The notes beneath the pieces were generated by a model. It made no database searches and had not been told where the DNA came from. It was given only the letters and a program-made list of their open reading frames with translations. From Eutypa lata (lineage: Eukaryota; Ascomycota; Sordariomycetes; Xylariales; Diatrypaceae), in the NCBI GenBank assembly GCA_022661535.1, contig JAKULF010000004.1:3038001-3102000 (forward strand): a stretch of 64,000 nt of DNA. The letters are read 5' to 3'. Every line of letters begins with the position of its first letter. Position 1 is the first letter of the stretch. Position numbers and translations under genes: made by a program. Below, in pieces: positions 49,151 to 59,949 of this stretch.

Positions 49151-52100
49151 AGCTGCTAAGACTGGTGCAAGCCGGCGCGAGAATTAGGATTTCAAAAATC
49201 CATTTTTGAAGTCGATCTTCTTCATGTCTTAGTCGAACTCCTCGTTCGATATGACATATCCTTTCATTCCTTTCTTTTGTCAAAAACCAGCATCCTCGTC
49301 TTTAACAACACTCACATGCTACTATCGCACGCAATGGCACCATTGGAACAACACCTCGGCTTATGGCAACACCCGTGCCTAAAGCACAACTCATCTATCT
49401 CTCTCTGACACTTGGGGCTTCATGGAGAATATTGAACTCATGTCGCTCTTTGTGGAAGAATGATTCCTCGGGTTCTTCGACCACGCACTTTACTTTGATT
49501 GATTCTCTGGTGTCGAGTGTTTGGTGTTTTTTGTATCAACCATAATGTTTCAATGAACCAGCGACATGATCCAATCTTGACCGATTGCGTCGTGCTTGTA
49601 TCATTGATCCACGACACTTCTGTTATCTCTCCACGTCTTCACCTGGACGGACTTGCAAACCCCCCGAAGCCACAAATTCCTCTTCTCCAACCACATTCTT
49701 ATTATACCACTCATGATATCACCTTTTCGATACCCACCATTTGGCTTTCGGGGGCTGGCCACCATCCTTTGCAAGATCCGGATTTTCTCGCGTCCCAATG
49801 AGAGTACTGGACCAGGGAAGACAGCTTCTGAGCGACGCGGAGAGGTTATGTCGCTGGCTGGTTTACCATTTTTATACCTTCTCCTCACCCCCTTTTATTT
49901 TACTCCTTGCGACATGTCGCGGAGTTTTCACTGATGATGAGCAATGAGCTTGGAGTCTACGGAAGCGTTTACTTCATTGTTATTTTTTCTTATTATAACC
50001 CACTTCGATTCTCCCGCTCGACACGACACACCTTGCTGTCGTCGTCGACGTCCTATTGAGATACCCTGTTGTTGAAACGCTCGCTGGGCGAGGGCGGTAT
50101 TGAGGTTCCCACCTTGTATCATATGAGGTAGAGAAGAAAACCAAAACAACCTTTTGCATACGCGGCGGAATAAAACCCCATTGTTAACATTCTTTTACTG
50201 TATTTACCTTTTTGAGACACTGGAACGAGGATCGTATATGTTGGTTTTTGACTGTTTATATTTTATATACACATTCTTGAAAGTGCGCTTGATTGAATAG
50301 GTAGCACTGCCCTTCCCCTCGGAGTTGGAAAATTGGGGGGGCTATGATGGGCTTGGCGATTCGTTTGGCGGTTTGGGACCAGAGAGTGGTCGGTCGTCTG
50401 TTAGGTTAGGTAGAGCTGAATTAAAAGTTCTTCAAAGCTCAATGCTATGTCGCCTTCGTTTTATCTGACCTAATGTGCTCGCCGTAGTTGAAAGGAGGTA
50501 GTAACCTCAGTGCTAGATGTTGGCTACTATCAGCAAGCGCAAGGCATACTGGCCCCTATTAAGATGGATGCTTCTTCTAGGGCGTTCTAACTATACCTTA
50601 CACGCCAATATCATCACTACTTGTATTCCTGTCAACTACTAATGTTGAAGTAGTAGCTTTTTGCGATTTCATTCCTCATTAAGATAAGCTGCTACTACAA
50701 ATCCCTCACTGGACTTCAGTGCACTATCTCCACCCCAGGCGCGTAAGTAAATTGATTACCATTGACTTCAGCGTTTTCACTGTCAGAGCATAAGTGTCCT
50801 CACGACGTTATCGACGCCCATGAAAACGAGATAGGTAAGCAACATGGAAGGATAGTACCCTTCCATCAATTTCTAGGATGAGAAACCATGTAAGCGCTTG
50901 ATGCCACATTTATTTGTATCCGATTCATTTAAGTCAGGGGCTACTGTAGTAGCCAAACCCGCCCTCGTTATTAGTTAGCCTGTGACGTATGCCGCAAAGT
51001 ATTAGGTAGTGAGTGAGCTGATAGTATACAGAGACTATCTAGCCGTTTCACAGCCCCTATGATAGCTACTTAAAACCATCTTATATTGGGATTATCAAAT
51101 TGTGGAAGCTACGTGGGGAAACCTCAGCGACAGGAGTTTGGTCATACATCCAAACTTAAATGTGGTCTTATTTCACTAGTTAGACGACGGTTTTATTGAC
51201 TTCTATATGTATTAGAGGTCGGTACCTATGTATAGCAATAGTAATGACCGTTATTCTTGTTTTCTACGATAGAGATAGTATATCTCTAGGATAGTGCCCG
51301 GGGGTATGATTTGTATCCTTACATTACATTACATAACACCCATGGACCGGTTGCCTAGTATGTTGACTAGTCTGCCTGGTATTAATTTGTAAATTATCAG
51401 CTGTTAACATCTTCAGTCCGTTACAGGCAGTAGTTCTATAATCTTCACTATGTAGATGGCATTGTCCGGCTCACTTGAGGTGCAGAAGATCCGAGCTGTC
51501 TGAAAGTCTGACGGCATGGGGGATCTGTAAAATCGAATAATCGATGCTATGTAGGGTATCCAATTTAAAGCTTGTGTTTTTGACATGCATACTACTTATA
51601 TGGTACAATTACGAGGCGGGAGACAGTAAACAGTCCAGCTCCCAAGGAATGAAGCTAGAATGGTACACAAGATCAAATCTTGCGTCGAGTCAAACCACAC
51701 AATGCAACAATGTCATACATCAACTATATAGACGTTGGGAGCACATGTGCAACTTGAGCACGATTTCTTTTTAATATGCGTCATAGTAGAGACGGAGGAA
51801 AGTCTGTATTTCAGGAATAGGTATTTATTTTTGCGTATTGCCGAACAACGAGAATCGCATCCCCAGTAATATGGTAGCCATATGTGATGATAATAAAACC
51901 AGGCACTTCTACTTCTACTTCTACTTTACCGGCAGCTATGAATGCTCGTTCTAAGAGTAGTTCCTTAAGCGTAACGTATTATATGATATAAGATTCACTA
52001 TGTTATACGTCGTTTTAAGACATTAATAGATAATCACTTCCTCCGGCAAGGGATTCTTCCCCTGTAGCTTTAGTCTTGATTAATACGTCATCATAACTAC

Positions 52101-52823
52101 CTCTCGACGCCCCCGACGGTTACGAAGGAACCTTAATTGTAACAATTTAAAGTCCCGATATGAGACCCACATCGGCCGATCCGGAAGACGGTGGGTATCT
52201 AAATTTAGCACCGGGACGAACTTTTGATACCTACCAAGCGGTAAAGGGTGCACCACGCAATACAAACTCACCGATTCTTACGTCGCGCTCAGAAGCTAAT
52301 GGAGGTTCTAAGACTACACGCGGCAATTCCTCCTTTTCGTCCGCTGCCAACCTGCTGAACTTCCGACGTAGCCAGCGGCCTCCTTGCATACTTGGTAACG
52401 AAGTCAGGGGGGGCCTTGGCGGCCTATCCGAGCTTTCGCCATCTCGGGCAGGTCAGGGGCCTCCTAGCGTTCCCGCACGGCATTACGTAGTTTGTGTCCA
52501 ACGTACAAATTAGGCATGTAAAAGAATGATGCTGGATTTGTTTTCCACCTTTCTTTTTCTTCTTCCCCAGTGCAATAATCCTCTTTTTCTTTCCTTTTAT
52601 ACGCAACTATTTAAGGGCTGATTGGCTAGGATACGTGGTACAACGATGCACATAATGGACCCATCGCCCCGGAAAAAACGTACAACTAGAAACAGCAGGT
52701 TCCTATTGCGGCTGATTTTCGCTACGAGGTATATAAGCAGCCCAAGAGACGGGTTTTCGACTTCTAAGTCTTACTTCCTACACAATTCGTCAATTACGCA
52801 TCGTGCCCCATCCATCCGAGAAA
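49151..52823. other. Gene-poor region of 3.7 kb
   Basis: The left 900 bp are pyrimidine-rich and probably include the 3' untranslated part of the GPI gene. ORFs at 49,363-49,947 and 52,160-52,513 lack motifs. An ACTTCT hexamer is repeated at about 51,904-51,930. The last 200 bp lead into the cutinase gene. Confidence 0.4.
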
Positions 52824-53850
52824 ATGAAGTCGGTACAGACACTCGGGTTCGCCGCCCTCGCCTCATTCCTACCTGCAGTATCGGCACAACTCAGCCCCGT
52901 ACCAGGCGTCGATGATGTCGCCGACGAGTGGGCCAGCATTCTGAACGGCGAGGAGGGGGCACCCGAGCCCGATCTCGCCGTCATCTTTGCCCGGGGCACT
53001 TTCGATTCAGGGTAGGCTAGCACTATCCCCTATTGCAAGTATGTCCACCATCACTAATCTAGTTCTTCTACCCACGCAGGAATGTCGGGCTTTGGGTGGG
53101 ACCGTACTGGCGCGAAGCCCTACGCGCGAAGTTTCCCTCGCTGGCGTTTCAGGGCGTGAGCACCGACGACTATTCCGCCGACATGGCGGGGTACATCGAA
53201 GAGGGCGGGTCGGACAGCTGCGCCGAAGGCCTCGCGAGAGACGTGCAGCAGTTTGCGTCTCTTCGCCCCGACACGAAACTGGTCGTATCTGGATGGAGGT
53301 GAGTTTTTGGACCTCGTGGGATCTGGCTACATAGTTAGATATCTAGGGATAGGGAGTGGGTTCTCACAATCACTGTAGCCAGGGCGCTCTCTGCGCTCGT
53401 AAGAGCCTCGGGTACCTCGATGACGACGCACGCAGCCGCGTCGCAGCACTCGTGCTTTTTGGCGATCCCTCCGGCATTTGGACGGACACGGTTTCGTTCC
53501 CGGAGCTCCCGAGCAATACGCAGGAGTTGGTGTACTGCGAGCTCACGACGCCCGATGCCCTCTGCACCGATCCCGCAGAGCTACTCACGGATCCCTTCGA
53601 GTTCGCCGACCGCCTGGAGGAGATGTGGGACGAGTTCGATGACGTGAGGTTGAATGACGCGCAGAGGGACGCCAGGGACTCCATCATCGCGCAGCTTCCG
53701 CTGGAGGTCGCCGACCACTTCTCCACGCTGCTCGATGATTTCAAGAACCTCCGGTTCAGGAGGTGGATGTTGCTCCCGCAGCACTTTTGGTACGGTATTG
53801 ATGAGACGGTGTCGCAAGCGGCGGATGATGTTTTCGATGCGTTTGGTTAG
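52824..53850 (+). CDS. Secreted cutinase-family serine esterase with an insertion
   Basis: Exons 52824-53011, 53080-53298 and 53379-53850 give 292 residues. A signal peptide, MKSVQTLGFAALASFLPAVSA, leads to the cutinase fold: AVIFARGTFDSGNVG, LVVSGWSQGALCARKSL with nucleophile Ser136, and LFGDPSG. The acid appears to be Asp195 in CELTTPDALC, the conserved Cys pair region. In ordinary cutinases the His follows about 13 residues later; here about 60 acidic, helix-like residues come first, and the best His candidate is His271 in PQHFWYG. Intron 2 interrupts the Ser136 codon (AG, then C). The ATG at 52824 gives the signal peptide directly. Cutinases hydrolyse plant cutin or other polyesters outside the cell; the substrate here is uncertain because of the insertion. 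Confidence 0.88.
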
Positions 53851-54152
53851 TTAGTGTGTATGCGGGAAGTTAAAACGCTTTAAGATATGTACCTATATGG
53901 ATATACCATGAAAGTCATTCTTTTTCCACGCCATTATATTTTATACGTTAAAATTTATAATACATCACATCTATGATTAGATAGCATGCTTCTTATTTAT
54001 TCGCATCTGCTGGTTGGAGGGTACTTCTATATGTTATTGTGTGAATGAGGGGAACAAGTAGGTAGATATAAAACATGATAATCGAATAGCCCATACCAAC
54101 TTACTAAATACACTATCAGCCATATCTAGGTGATCTTCTATTTTTGTCCGTA
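53851..54152. other. Intergenic
   Basis: AT-rich spacer between the cutinase and the UstYa relic. Nothing is seen in it. Confidence 0.5.
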
Positions 54153-55143
54153 TCATCCATGGTGCCCCATCCTTGGGAGATGCGAATTCAACTTCCCTGG
54201 AAGATGCTTGTCAATCCAATCTCTTGAAGATTGCTACCGCAGTGTCAGTACAACATCGATGGTAATCTCATTTTCTGCAGGACTTACGTAATTCTTGCAT
54301 TGGTGACGCCCTCCATATCCGTTCACACGGTCCACGTGGGACTCTCCCTCTACCATCTTAGCGGCACCCTCTATTGGCATATCACCAGCACACATGATTC
54401 CTTGTCGGATGTAGTCGAAACAATGGTTCACATGTTTCATATCTACTGCGAACTTTTCTTCGTCTCGACCGCTTTCGAATTCCTGTTGGCCCAAAAAACA
54501 TCCCGTATGATCATCTGACAACAAATCAGCACCTGCAGTCCCAGTTTCTTCTGTTCGCTAGCCAAGGCGCGCTTACCAGATAGTGTAGTTGGTGATACAT
54601 GCGGATACCAAAAACTTCAACATCGGGCGGGCTGTGTTCGTCCCGAATTCCCGGAGGGAGTTCATATTATGAAGGGTTCTGAATCGCGACAAACCCCATT
54701 CCAGCTGCAAAGTTTAGTAGGCGCCAGCGTTTCGGGTTTTGTATCTACTCACGTCCGAGTAAATCCATCCACATGGCATTGTTCTCGGAGTCGGGTCACT
54801 GTTAAATTGGGAGTAGTTTTGAAAAATGTTCGTTTCCGTAGGAACTGCGGAGGTTAGATCGGTACAAAGCTACGCAGAGGTGTTTCGAATGAAGAAATTA
54901 CTAACTATATGGAATTGGGGATTTTGTTTTGCCCAGGCTTCCTCCCAGTATTCCCTGGAATCCGATGATGACGACCGAAAGCAACAGGAGAGTAAATATA
55001 ATTACGAAAGATCTCGGGCGCCCCCAATGTCATTTGTTCTTCGAGGCGTTCTGTTCGAACGCCGCGTCCGTATCAGCACCCAGGAAAATACCGCTTTCCT
55101 CAGCCGACTCATGGTGATCCAGTGGAATATATTTGGTAACCAT
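54153..55143 (-). pseudogene. UstYa-family (DUF3328) oxidase pseudogene
   Basis: UstYa-type proteins are type II membrane oxidases that cyclise fungal RiPP peptides. On the minus strand I see the family in order: a short cytosolic start with TKYIPL, a membrane segment SFVIIFTLLLLSVVIIGF, then ETNIFQNYSQFNSDP, NNAMWMDLLGPGMGFVAI, ELPPGI, MYHQLHYL (first HxxHC motif, Cys replaced by Tyr), QMIIRDVFWA, and HVNHCFDYIRQGIMC (second motif, intact), GYGGRHQCKNY and a C-terminal exon with DWIDKHLPG. Exon-like blocks are 55143-54906, 54844-54753, 54704-54577, 54532-54288 and 54233-54153, most with good GT-AG borders. Lesions: TGA at 55032-55030, TAA at 54669-54667, a frame change within 54,790-54,800 and another within about 54,450-54,500. 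It cannot encode an intact protein. It is divergent from the precursor relic. Confidence 0.85.
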
Positions 55144-55680
55144 TGCCTTCTGATTAAGCTAGATGAAGTTATTGCGTTGGACGGGATCCTCAGAGAGAAA
55201 ATTTACCTTGGATGCCATGAAAGCAAAAAGTTTCCTCAAGTTTCCGTAATTTAAGACAGGCAAGAGCTAGAGTGAAGGGGCACAAATGATAAAGGGCAAC
55301 AGAACATCATTGCAAGAATACCTGTAAGCGCCTGGTGGAATTATCTACACTATCCTTATTTGGTTATAAGGCATTGATTATTGAAAGTAATGACTTATAG
55401 GCCCAGACTATCATATTTGATGTTTTGTTGCAGCCCATCAGAAATATTGGCTAGCTGAATCTTGCCGCTTCATTTTCAAATAGACTGCCGTTAACTGCTA
55501 TGATCCATCTGTCCCCTTAGTGATTACGTAGGTGCCAGGTTCTAAAGCAGATACTATTTTCCTACTCCACTTAACCTAACCATCCTGCTATCGTGCCATA
55601 TGAGAGTTTTTAGATACATAGTGCGATAGAAAGACCCCCGTTTTAGCACCTATAGGTGGAAGGAATGACTAGTCCGGATA
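55144..55680. other. Spacer between the divergent UstYa and precursor relics
   Basis: No coding signal is seen. It may hold the former shared promoter and, for the precursor, the missing signal-peptide exon, which I could not find. Confidence 0.4.
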
Positions 55681-56097
55681 AAGATACCGTTGAAGTCCGG
55701 GCCGTTGGAGTCTTGGCTCCCTATCTCCTGTGCCGCAAGCTATTACTCGGGGTTGTGGGGCAGCGGGATTGCGGGACTTCGGGGCTGATCGGCCAAGCGT
55801 GACGAGGAGGCTTTCAAGACTGCTAGTCGTGACGGTGAGGCTTTCAAGGTTGCTCGTAGAGATGACGAGGCTACGGAGCAAGTCGACTCGCCCGCCTATT
55901 ACTTCTATTTCAGCAAGCGTGACGGGGAAACCTCCGAAGTTGCTCGTCGGGAGGAAGAGAGCACTGAGTAGGTTGATTCACCTGCCTACTACTTTTACTT
56001 CAGTAAGCGTGGGGAGGATGCCCCCGAGATTATTCGTCGGGAGGAAGATAGTGCTGAGCAGGCGGACGGGCCCGCCTGCTACTTCTATTTTAGCTAG
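55681..56097 (+). pseudogene. RiPP precursor relic with Kex2-flanked repeats (dikaritin type)
   Basis: In one plus-strand frame the sequence reads three cores, YYFYFS at 55897-55914, YYFYFS at 55987-56004 and CYFYFS at 56077-56094, exactly 90 nt apart. Each follows an acidic spacer ending in a Pro-Ala pair (DSPA or DGPA); the first two are followed by Lys-Arg and the third by a stop at 56095-56097. The spacers carry further dibasic Arg-Arg pairs. This is the plan of secreted precursors such as UstA, PhomA and AprA, in which Kex2 frees repeated cores that UstYa enzymes then cyclise. In-frame TGA (55786-55788) and TAG (55969-55971) break it; a shorter 33-nt duplication (RDEEAFK / RDGEAFK) begins the array. 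The frame stays coding-like back to 55,681 but no start or signal peptide is visible. Confidence 0.75.
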
Positions 56098-56828
56098 GAG
56101 GTGTTGCTATTCAGGATAAAAACCATGACTACGGACGTCCTGTTATTTGTTCGTAGCTTAGACAGTAATCGAAATATCGGGGTGGGGATGCGCATGGAGC
56201 TTGTTGAGGAACTTCATCATTTGTCAATCTTAGTCCTTTGATAGACTTAGTATAATTAGTACCTTGGCTTTAAATTATGAGAAGGTCGAGCTTGGCGTGG
56301 AGTGAGGTTGAATAGTAGATCCGATGATAAATGGAAGTATAAGGATGACGACCATGTGTTATTGCATTTAGTCCTCATATCCGCACCCATATTTCGCATA
56401 TTCCACCTTGGTCAAATTATACTACCCCTGATTAGGTAAGCATCTACAACCTTACTCAGCAGAGTCTCCTGAGCATCTTCCGGGGACTCCTTTCCTATAT
56501 GAATGCTACAACGCCACAAACACACCTCCTTACCTTCCTATTCTAGAAAGCCATCTTCTATCTATCAGTACTTATAGGCAGACTACTTAAAATTTATAGT
56601 ATGTTAAAATTCATTAGTAGTTATCCCATACAGGAATCCATCTAATCCCGAGACCGCTGCTGGATAGCTGCTTAGCCTGCGCATGGTGGGCCACCCAGAC
56701 CAGGTCACTGGGAGATACAGCTGTGACAGGCTTTAGAGGAGGAAATGGTCTCCAAGTGATGATAACCCTTGCTTGATTCGGGGGGAAATCTTTCCTCGAC
56801 CCTTGTTGATTCGTGTAGCCCTCTCTCC
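56098..56828. other. Intergenic, downstream of the precursor relic
   Basis: AT-rich with no coding signal that I can support. Confidence 0.4.
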
Positions 56829-57110
56829 AAGTCGCCTATAGCTGCTCTGTTCCTGGAGTGTTTCAGGATGTTGTTATGTACGAGATTGCATGGACGGAAT
56901 CAATAGCCATTCTTGATGTTGTAGGATCTCGTGTAACTCAGACTGATCTTCCCTCGTAGACTATTGATTGGAAGTCCTACGAGCCTAATGTTGTCCAGCA
57001 CTATGTCCTTACTGCGTTCTTAGGGTCAATTCGCGGAAGTACGGCTTCATCGACGTTTGGAGAACTGATGTATCGTGGAAATGCTCGTACGGTGTTGACA
57101 AAGGGGGGGG
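56829..57110 (+). pseudogene. Unidentified relic ORF
   Basis: A frame of about 90 codons with protein-like composition reads, among others, VVMYEIAWTESIAILDVVG and, after a TAG at 56957-56959, IDWKSYEPNVVQHYVLTAFL and FGELMYRGNARTVLTK. The stop could be a CAG-to-TAG change, as in the precursor relic. I do not recognise the family. It might be a further gene of the decayed locus or an unrelated fragment. Confidence 0.35.
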
Positions 57111-57511
57111 GGTACTTGCATTCCAAGCACCGGGATTCAGGGGATCACTATTATACGGCTGCTGTTTGATAATATCCCGTACTGTTCTGCAAGCCCTCAT
57201 TTTGGGATGTCATGGGATTCGCTAATTTTCATAGACTCATGTCGGTAGGGGGCATCTGCATATTTCACTGCAGTTTTAGGCCCACGCAAGAAGGCACAAG
57301 CGAGTTGGTTGTACCTATTTAGTCTTTTTCCCCCTTGCTTTCATTTTGGTTTATATCTTACCTATATCTGTTCCTTTATGATCATACATTTGGCTGTTTT
57401 ATATATGCATAATAAGGTAAGTATATTTAATTAGTTAAAGTTATTGAAATTACAGTTTTTTTCTTAACTGAATCTTTTTAAGACAATTAATAATGTTATC
57501 ATTGTTCATGT

Positions 57512-57988
57512 AATTTGGCTATATCCACCGGTATAAAAAGATATTTATACCGGTATTTAAACTGCATTTGGACGATACGGACCATTTTTAGGACCTGCCA
57601 CTACACTAGTTACATTAGTCATACCTAGCACCTTTAAATCTACCAAGTTAATAGTTATTACATTTGCCAGCTTGTTACCTTTAAGTTATCACCTAATAGC
57701 ATCGGCGCGAAGTGCGGTTAAGGTTAAGGTTAATTAGTTAAGGTTAAGGTTAAGTGTTAACTTAAGGTTAAAGTTAAGCCCCGGAGGGTTTAAGGGGGCG
57801 GTGCAAACCCTTTTATTTAGGTATATTTTTTGTTGTATTATAAATGGTGGTGGTGATGTTAAGTGATGAAATAAATGTATGTGCTTATGTAAGTAAGCAG
57901 TAGGTAATAAGTGATGGTATTAGATTTGTCCAAATGCAATTTAAATACAGTGCAAATATCTTTTTATACCGGTGGATATAGTCAAATT
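57512..57988. mobile_element. TIR element of about 480 bp with GGTTAA repeats inside
   Basis: Long imperfect inverted ends, 57512-57573 and 57928-57988, share CTATATCCACCGGTATAAAA followed by AGATATTT, and end in GCATTTGGAC and its complement. The interior, at about 57,716-57,780, has about eight GGTTAA or near-GGTTAA units plus a GC-rich stretch. No ORF. It is probably a MITE or deleted DNA transposon; no clear target-site duplication is seen. Confidence 0.7.
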
Positions 57989-58025
57989 GTTATTTACATA
58001 ATTATATATACCGAGATTATTGTAT

Positions 58026-58302
58026 GTAGTTAATGTATTACAAAGTCCCGATTTTCTCGAAATCTAAAGAAATCTATTCTTTGATTGGTTAAAAATTTTA
58101 GAAGCATCTGGAGGACCGCTGGAAGGTGCTGGAAGGTAAGGGCCCAGCAAGGGCTTACAAGGGCTTCAAGGGTTGTTCAATAAATTCAACTCGAATTCAA
58201 CCCTTGCTCAAGCACAACCACAAAGTATATTCTCCCATAAATTGTATGGGATAATACTATACGCTCATGTTACAAAATCGGGGCTTGTAGTACGCTAACT
58301 AC
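58026..58302. mobile_element. Second TIR element, about 280 bp
   Basis: Arms 58026-58055 and 58274-58302 are inverted copies around AAAATCGGG, with differences that are mostly transitions plus one single-base gap. It abuts the previous element within 40 bp. No ORF. Confidence 0.55.
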
Positions 58303-58617
58303 AATAATCCCTGTATATGTAGAACAAAGCCTTAACTAGCGGGGCCTCCGATTTTAGCCGATCAGGCTATTTGTGACCAATCATATGTCCTCATTTATTA
58401 GCTTGTAATCCGGAATACCCTACAAATTCTTGGCCACCTTGTTATCGATAAGATTATCACCATGATGATTAATGAAGATTGACAGATTACCCACCTACCC
58501 ACCTACCCACCTATCTACTTCTTCAACTACGTACATTCCTAGAAACCCGTCAAACAATATCTATCGTTGTCAACAACTCGTTTCTGTCAAGTTGACGGCT
58601 AGGGAGGCGGTGTGACA
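58303..58617. promoter_or_regulatory. Upstream region of lipoyl synthase
   Basis: Holds a CCACCTAC tandem (about 58,490-58,515) and a pyrimidine-rich leader before the ATG at 58618. No specific site is claimed. Confidence 0.4.
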
Positions 58618-59949
58618 ATGGCTTCTTCTTCCGCTTCGCTGCAGCGCATTCGTACGCCATTGCAGCGTGTATTGACATCATCTATCAACGCCACCCGAGC
58701 ATACGCTACCATCCCAACAAACCCACCGGAATCGTCAAGTAAAGCCAACAGCAGCAGCAGCACAGCGACAACGACAACAACAAAAGCCCGCCGACCTACA
58801 TACTTCAAAGACACGACGATCGCCTCGCTTGATGAATTTGTTCAAGGAGGAGGGGGCTCGTCCACGGCCGCCGCCGCATCCACCCTAGCAGCGAACGAAG
58901 CCTACGAACTCCGGACCGTGGAGGTCGGGCCGGCGTCAAACCGGCGCACCATCACGCGGCTACCCGAGTGGCTGAAGACGCCGATACCGGCGGGAAACAA
59001 CAACTATAAGAAGATCAAGGCGGACTTGCGGGGGCTAGGCCTGCACACAGTGTGCGAAGAGGCCCGCTGCCCCAACATTAGCGAGTGCTGGGGGGGCGGC
59101 GACCGGAGCGCCGCGACCGCCACCATCATGCTTATGGGGGACACGTGCACGCGCGGGTGCCGCTTCTGCAGCGTCAAGACGAGCCGGGCCCCGCCGCCTC
59201 TCGACCCGCACGAGCCCGAGAACACCGCCGAGGCCCTCGCGCGCTGGGGGCTCGGCTACGTCGTCATCACCACCGTGGACCGCGACGACGTGCTCGACGG
59301 CGGCGCCCGCCACTTCGCGGAGACGATCCGGCGCGCCAAGGCGAAGAAGCCGGGCCTGCTCATCGAGGCCCTGACGGGGGATTTCCGCGGCGACCTCGAC
59401 AGCGTCCGCATCGTGGCCGAGAGCGGCCTCGACGTCTTCGCGCACAACGTCGAGACGGTCGAGGCGTTGACCCCGTACGTGCGCGACCGCCGCGCCACGT
59501 TCCGGCAGAGCCTGCGCGTGCTCGAGCAGGCGAAGGCCGTCCGCGGCGCCGAGGGCATCGTCACCAAGACGAGCCTCATGCTGGGCCTGGGCGAGCAGGA
59601 GCACGAGATCGAGGACGCGCTGCGGGAGCTGCGCAAGGTCGGCGTCGACGTCGTCACCTTCGGCCAGTACATGCGCCCGACCAAGCGCCACCTCAAGGTC
59701 GAGAAGTACGTCACGCCCGACGAGTTCGAGATGTGGCGCCGCCGCGCCCTCGACATGGGCTTCCTGTACGTCGCCAGCGGCCCGCTCGTCCGCAGCAGCT
59801 ACAAGGCCGGCGAGGCCTTCATCGAGAACGTACTCCGGAAGCGCGCCGGCGAGAACCGGAGCGCTTCGGACGTGGGCGTTGGCGTTGAGGAGAAGCTCAA
59901 GGTCGCGGCTGCGATGGAGGCTACTGCTATGAAGAGCGAGGGGGCATAG
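58618..59949 (+). CDS. Lipoyl synthase, mitochondrial
   Basis: An intronless gene of 443 residues. A radical SAM enzyme that inserts two sulfurs into the octanoyl chain on lipoyl-carrier proteins in the mitochondrial matrix. The N-terminus ([20 protein letters not shown]) is a presequence, followed by a Ser/Thr-rich linker. The auxiliary 4Fe-4S cluster is bound by [12 protein letters not shown] (Cys146, 151, 157) and the SAM cluster by CTRGCRFC (Cys177, 181, 184). The C-terminal RSSYKAGE supplies the Ser that coordinates the auxiliary cluster. [27 protein letters not shown] and FAHNVETV are textbook. The ATG at 58618 is preferred over an in-frame GTG six bases upstream. A GC-rich region with strong third-position bias covers the catalytic part. 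It is the orthologue of yeast LIP5 and bacterial LipA. Confidence 0.97.
   Translation: MASSSASLQRIRTPLQRVLTSSINATRAYATIPTNPPESSSKANSSSSTATTTTTKARRPTYFKDTTIASLDEFVQGGGGSSTAAAASTLAANEAYELRTVEVGPASNRRTITRLPEWLKTPIPAGNNNYKKIKADLRGLGLHTVCEEARCPNISECWGGGDRSAATATIMLMGDTCTRGCRFCSVKTSRAPPPLDPHEPENTAEALARWGLGYVVITTVDRDDVLDGGARHFAETIRRAKAKKPGLLIEALTGDFRGDLDSVRIVAESGLDVFAHNVETVEALTPYVRDRRATFRQSLRVLEQAKAVRGAEGIVTKTSLMLGLGEQEHEIEDALRELRKVGVDVVTFGQYMRPTKRHLKVEKYVTPDEFEMWRRRALDMGFLYVASGPLVRSSYKAGEAFIENVLRKRAGENRSASDVGVGVEEKLKVAAAMEATAMKSEGA

Noticed and set aside
55730..56119. 129-codon plus-strand ORF overlapping the RiPP repeats
   Set aside because: It lies in another frame and is Arg/Ser/Leu-rich; the KR-flanked frame has the repeat conservation at protein level.
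59085..59888. Long ORFs on both strands over lipoyl synthase
   Set aside because: They are Arg/Ala-rich shadows caused by the GC-rich third positions of the real gene.
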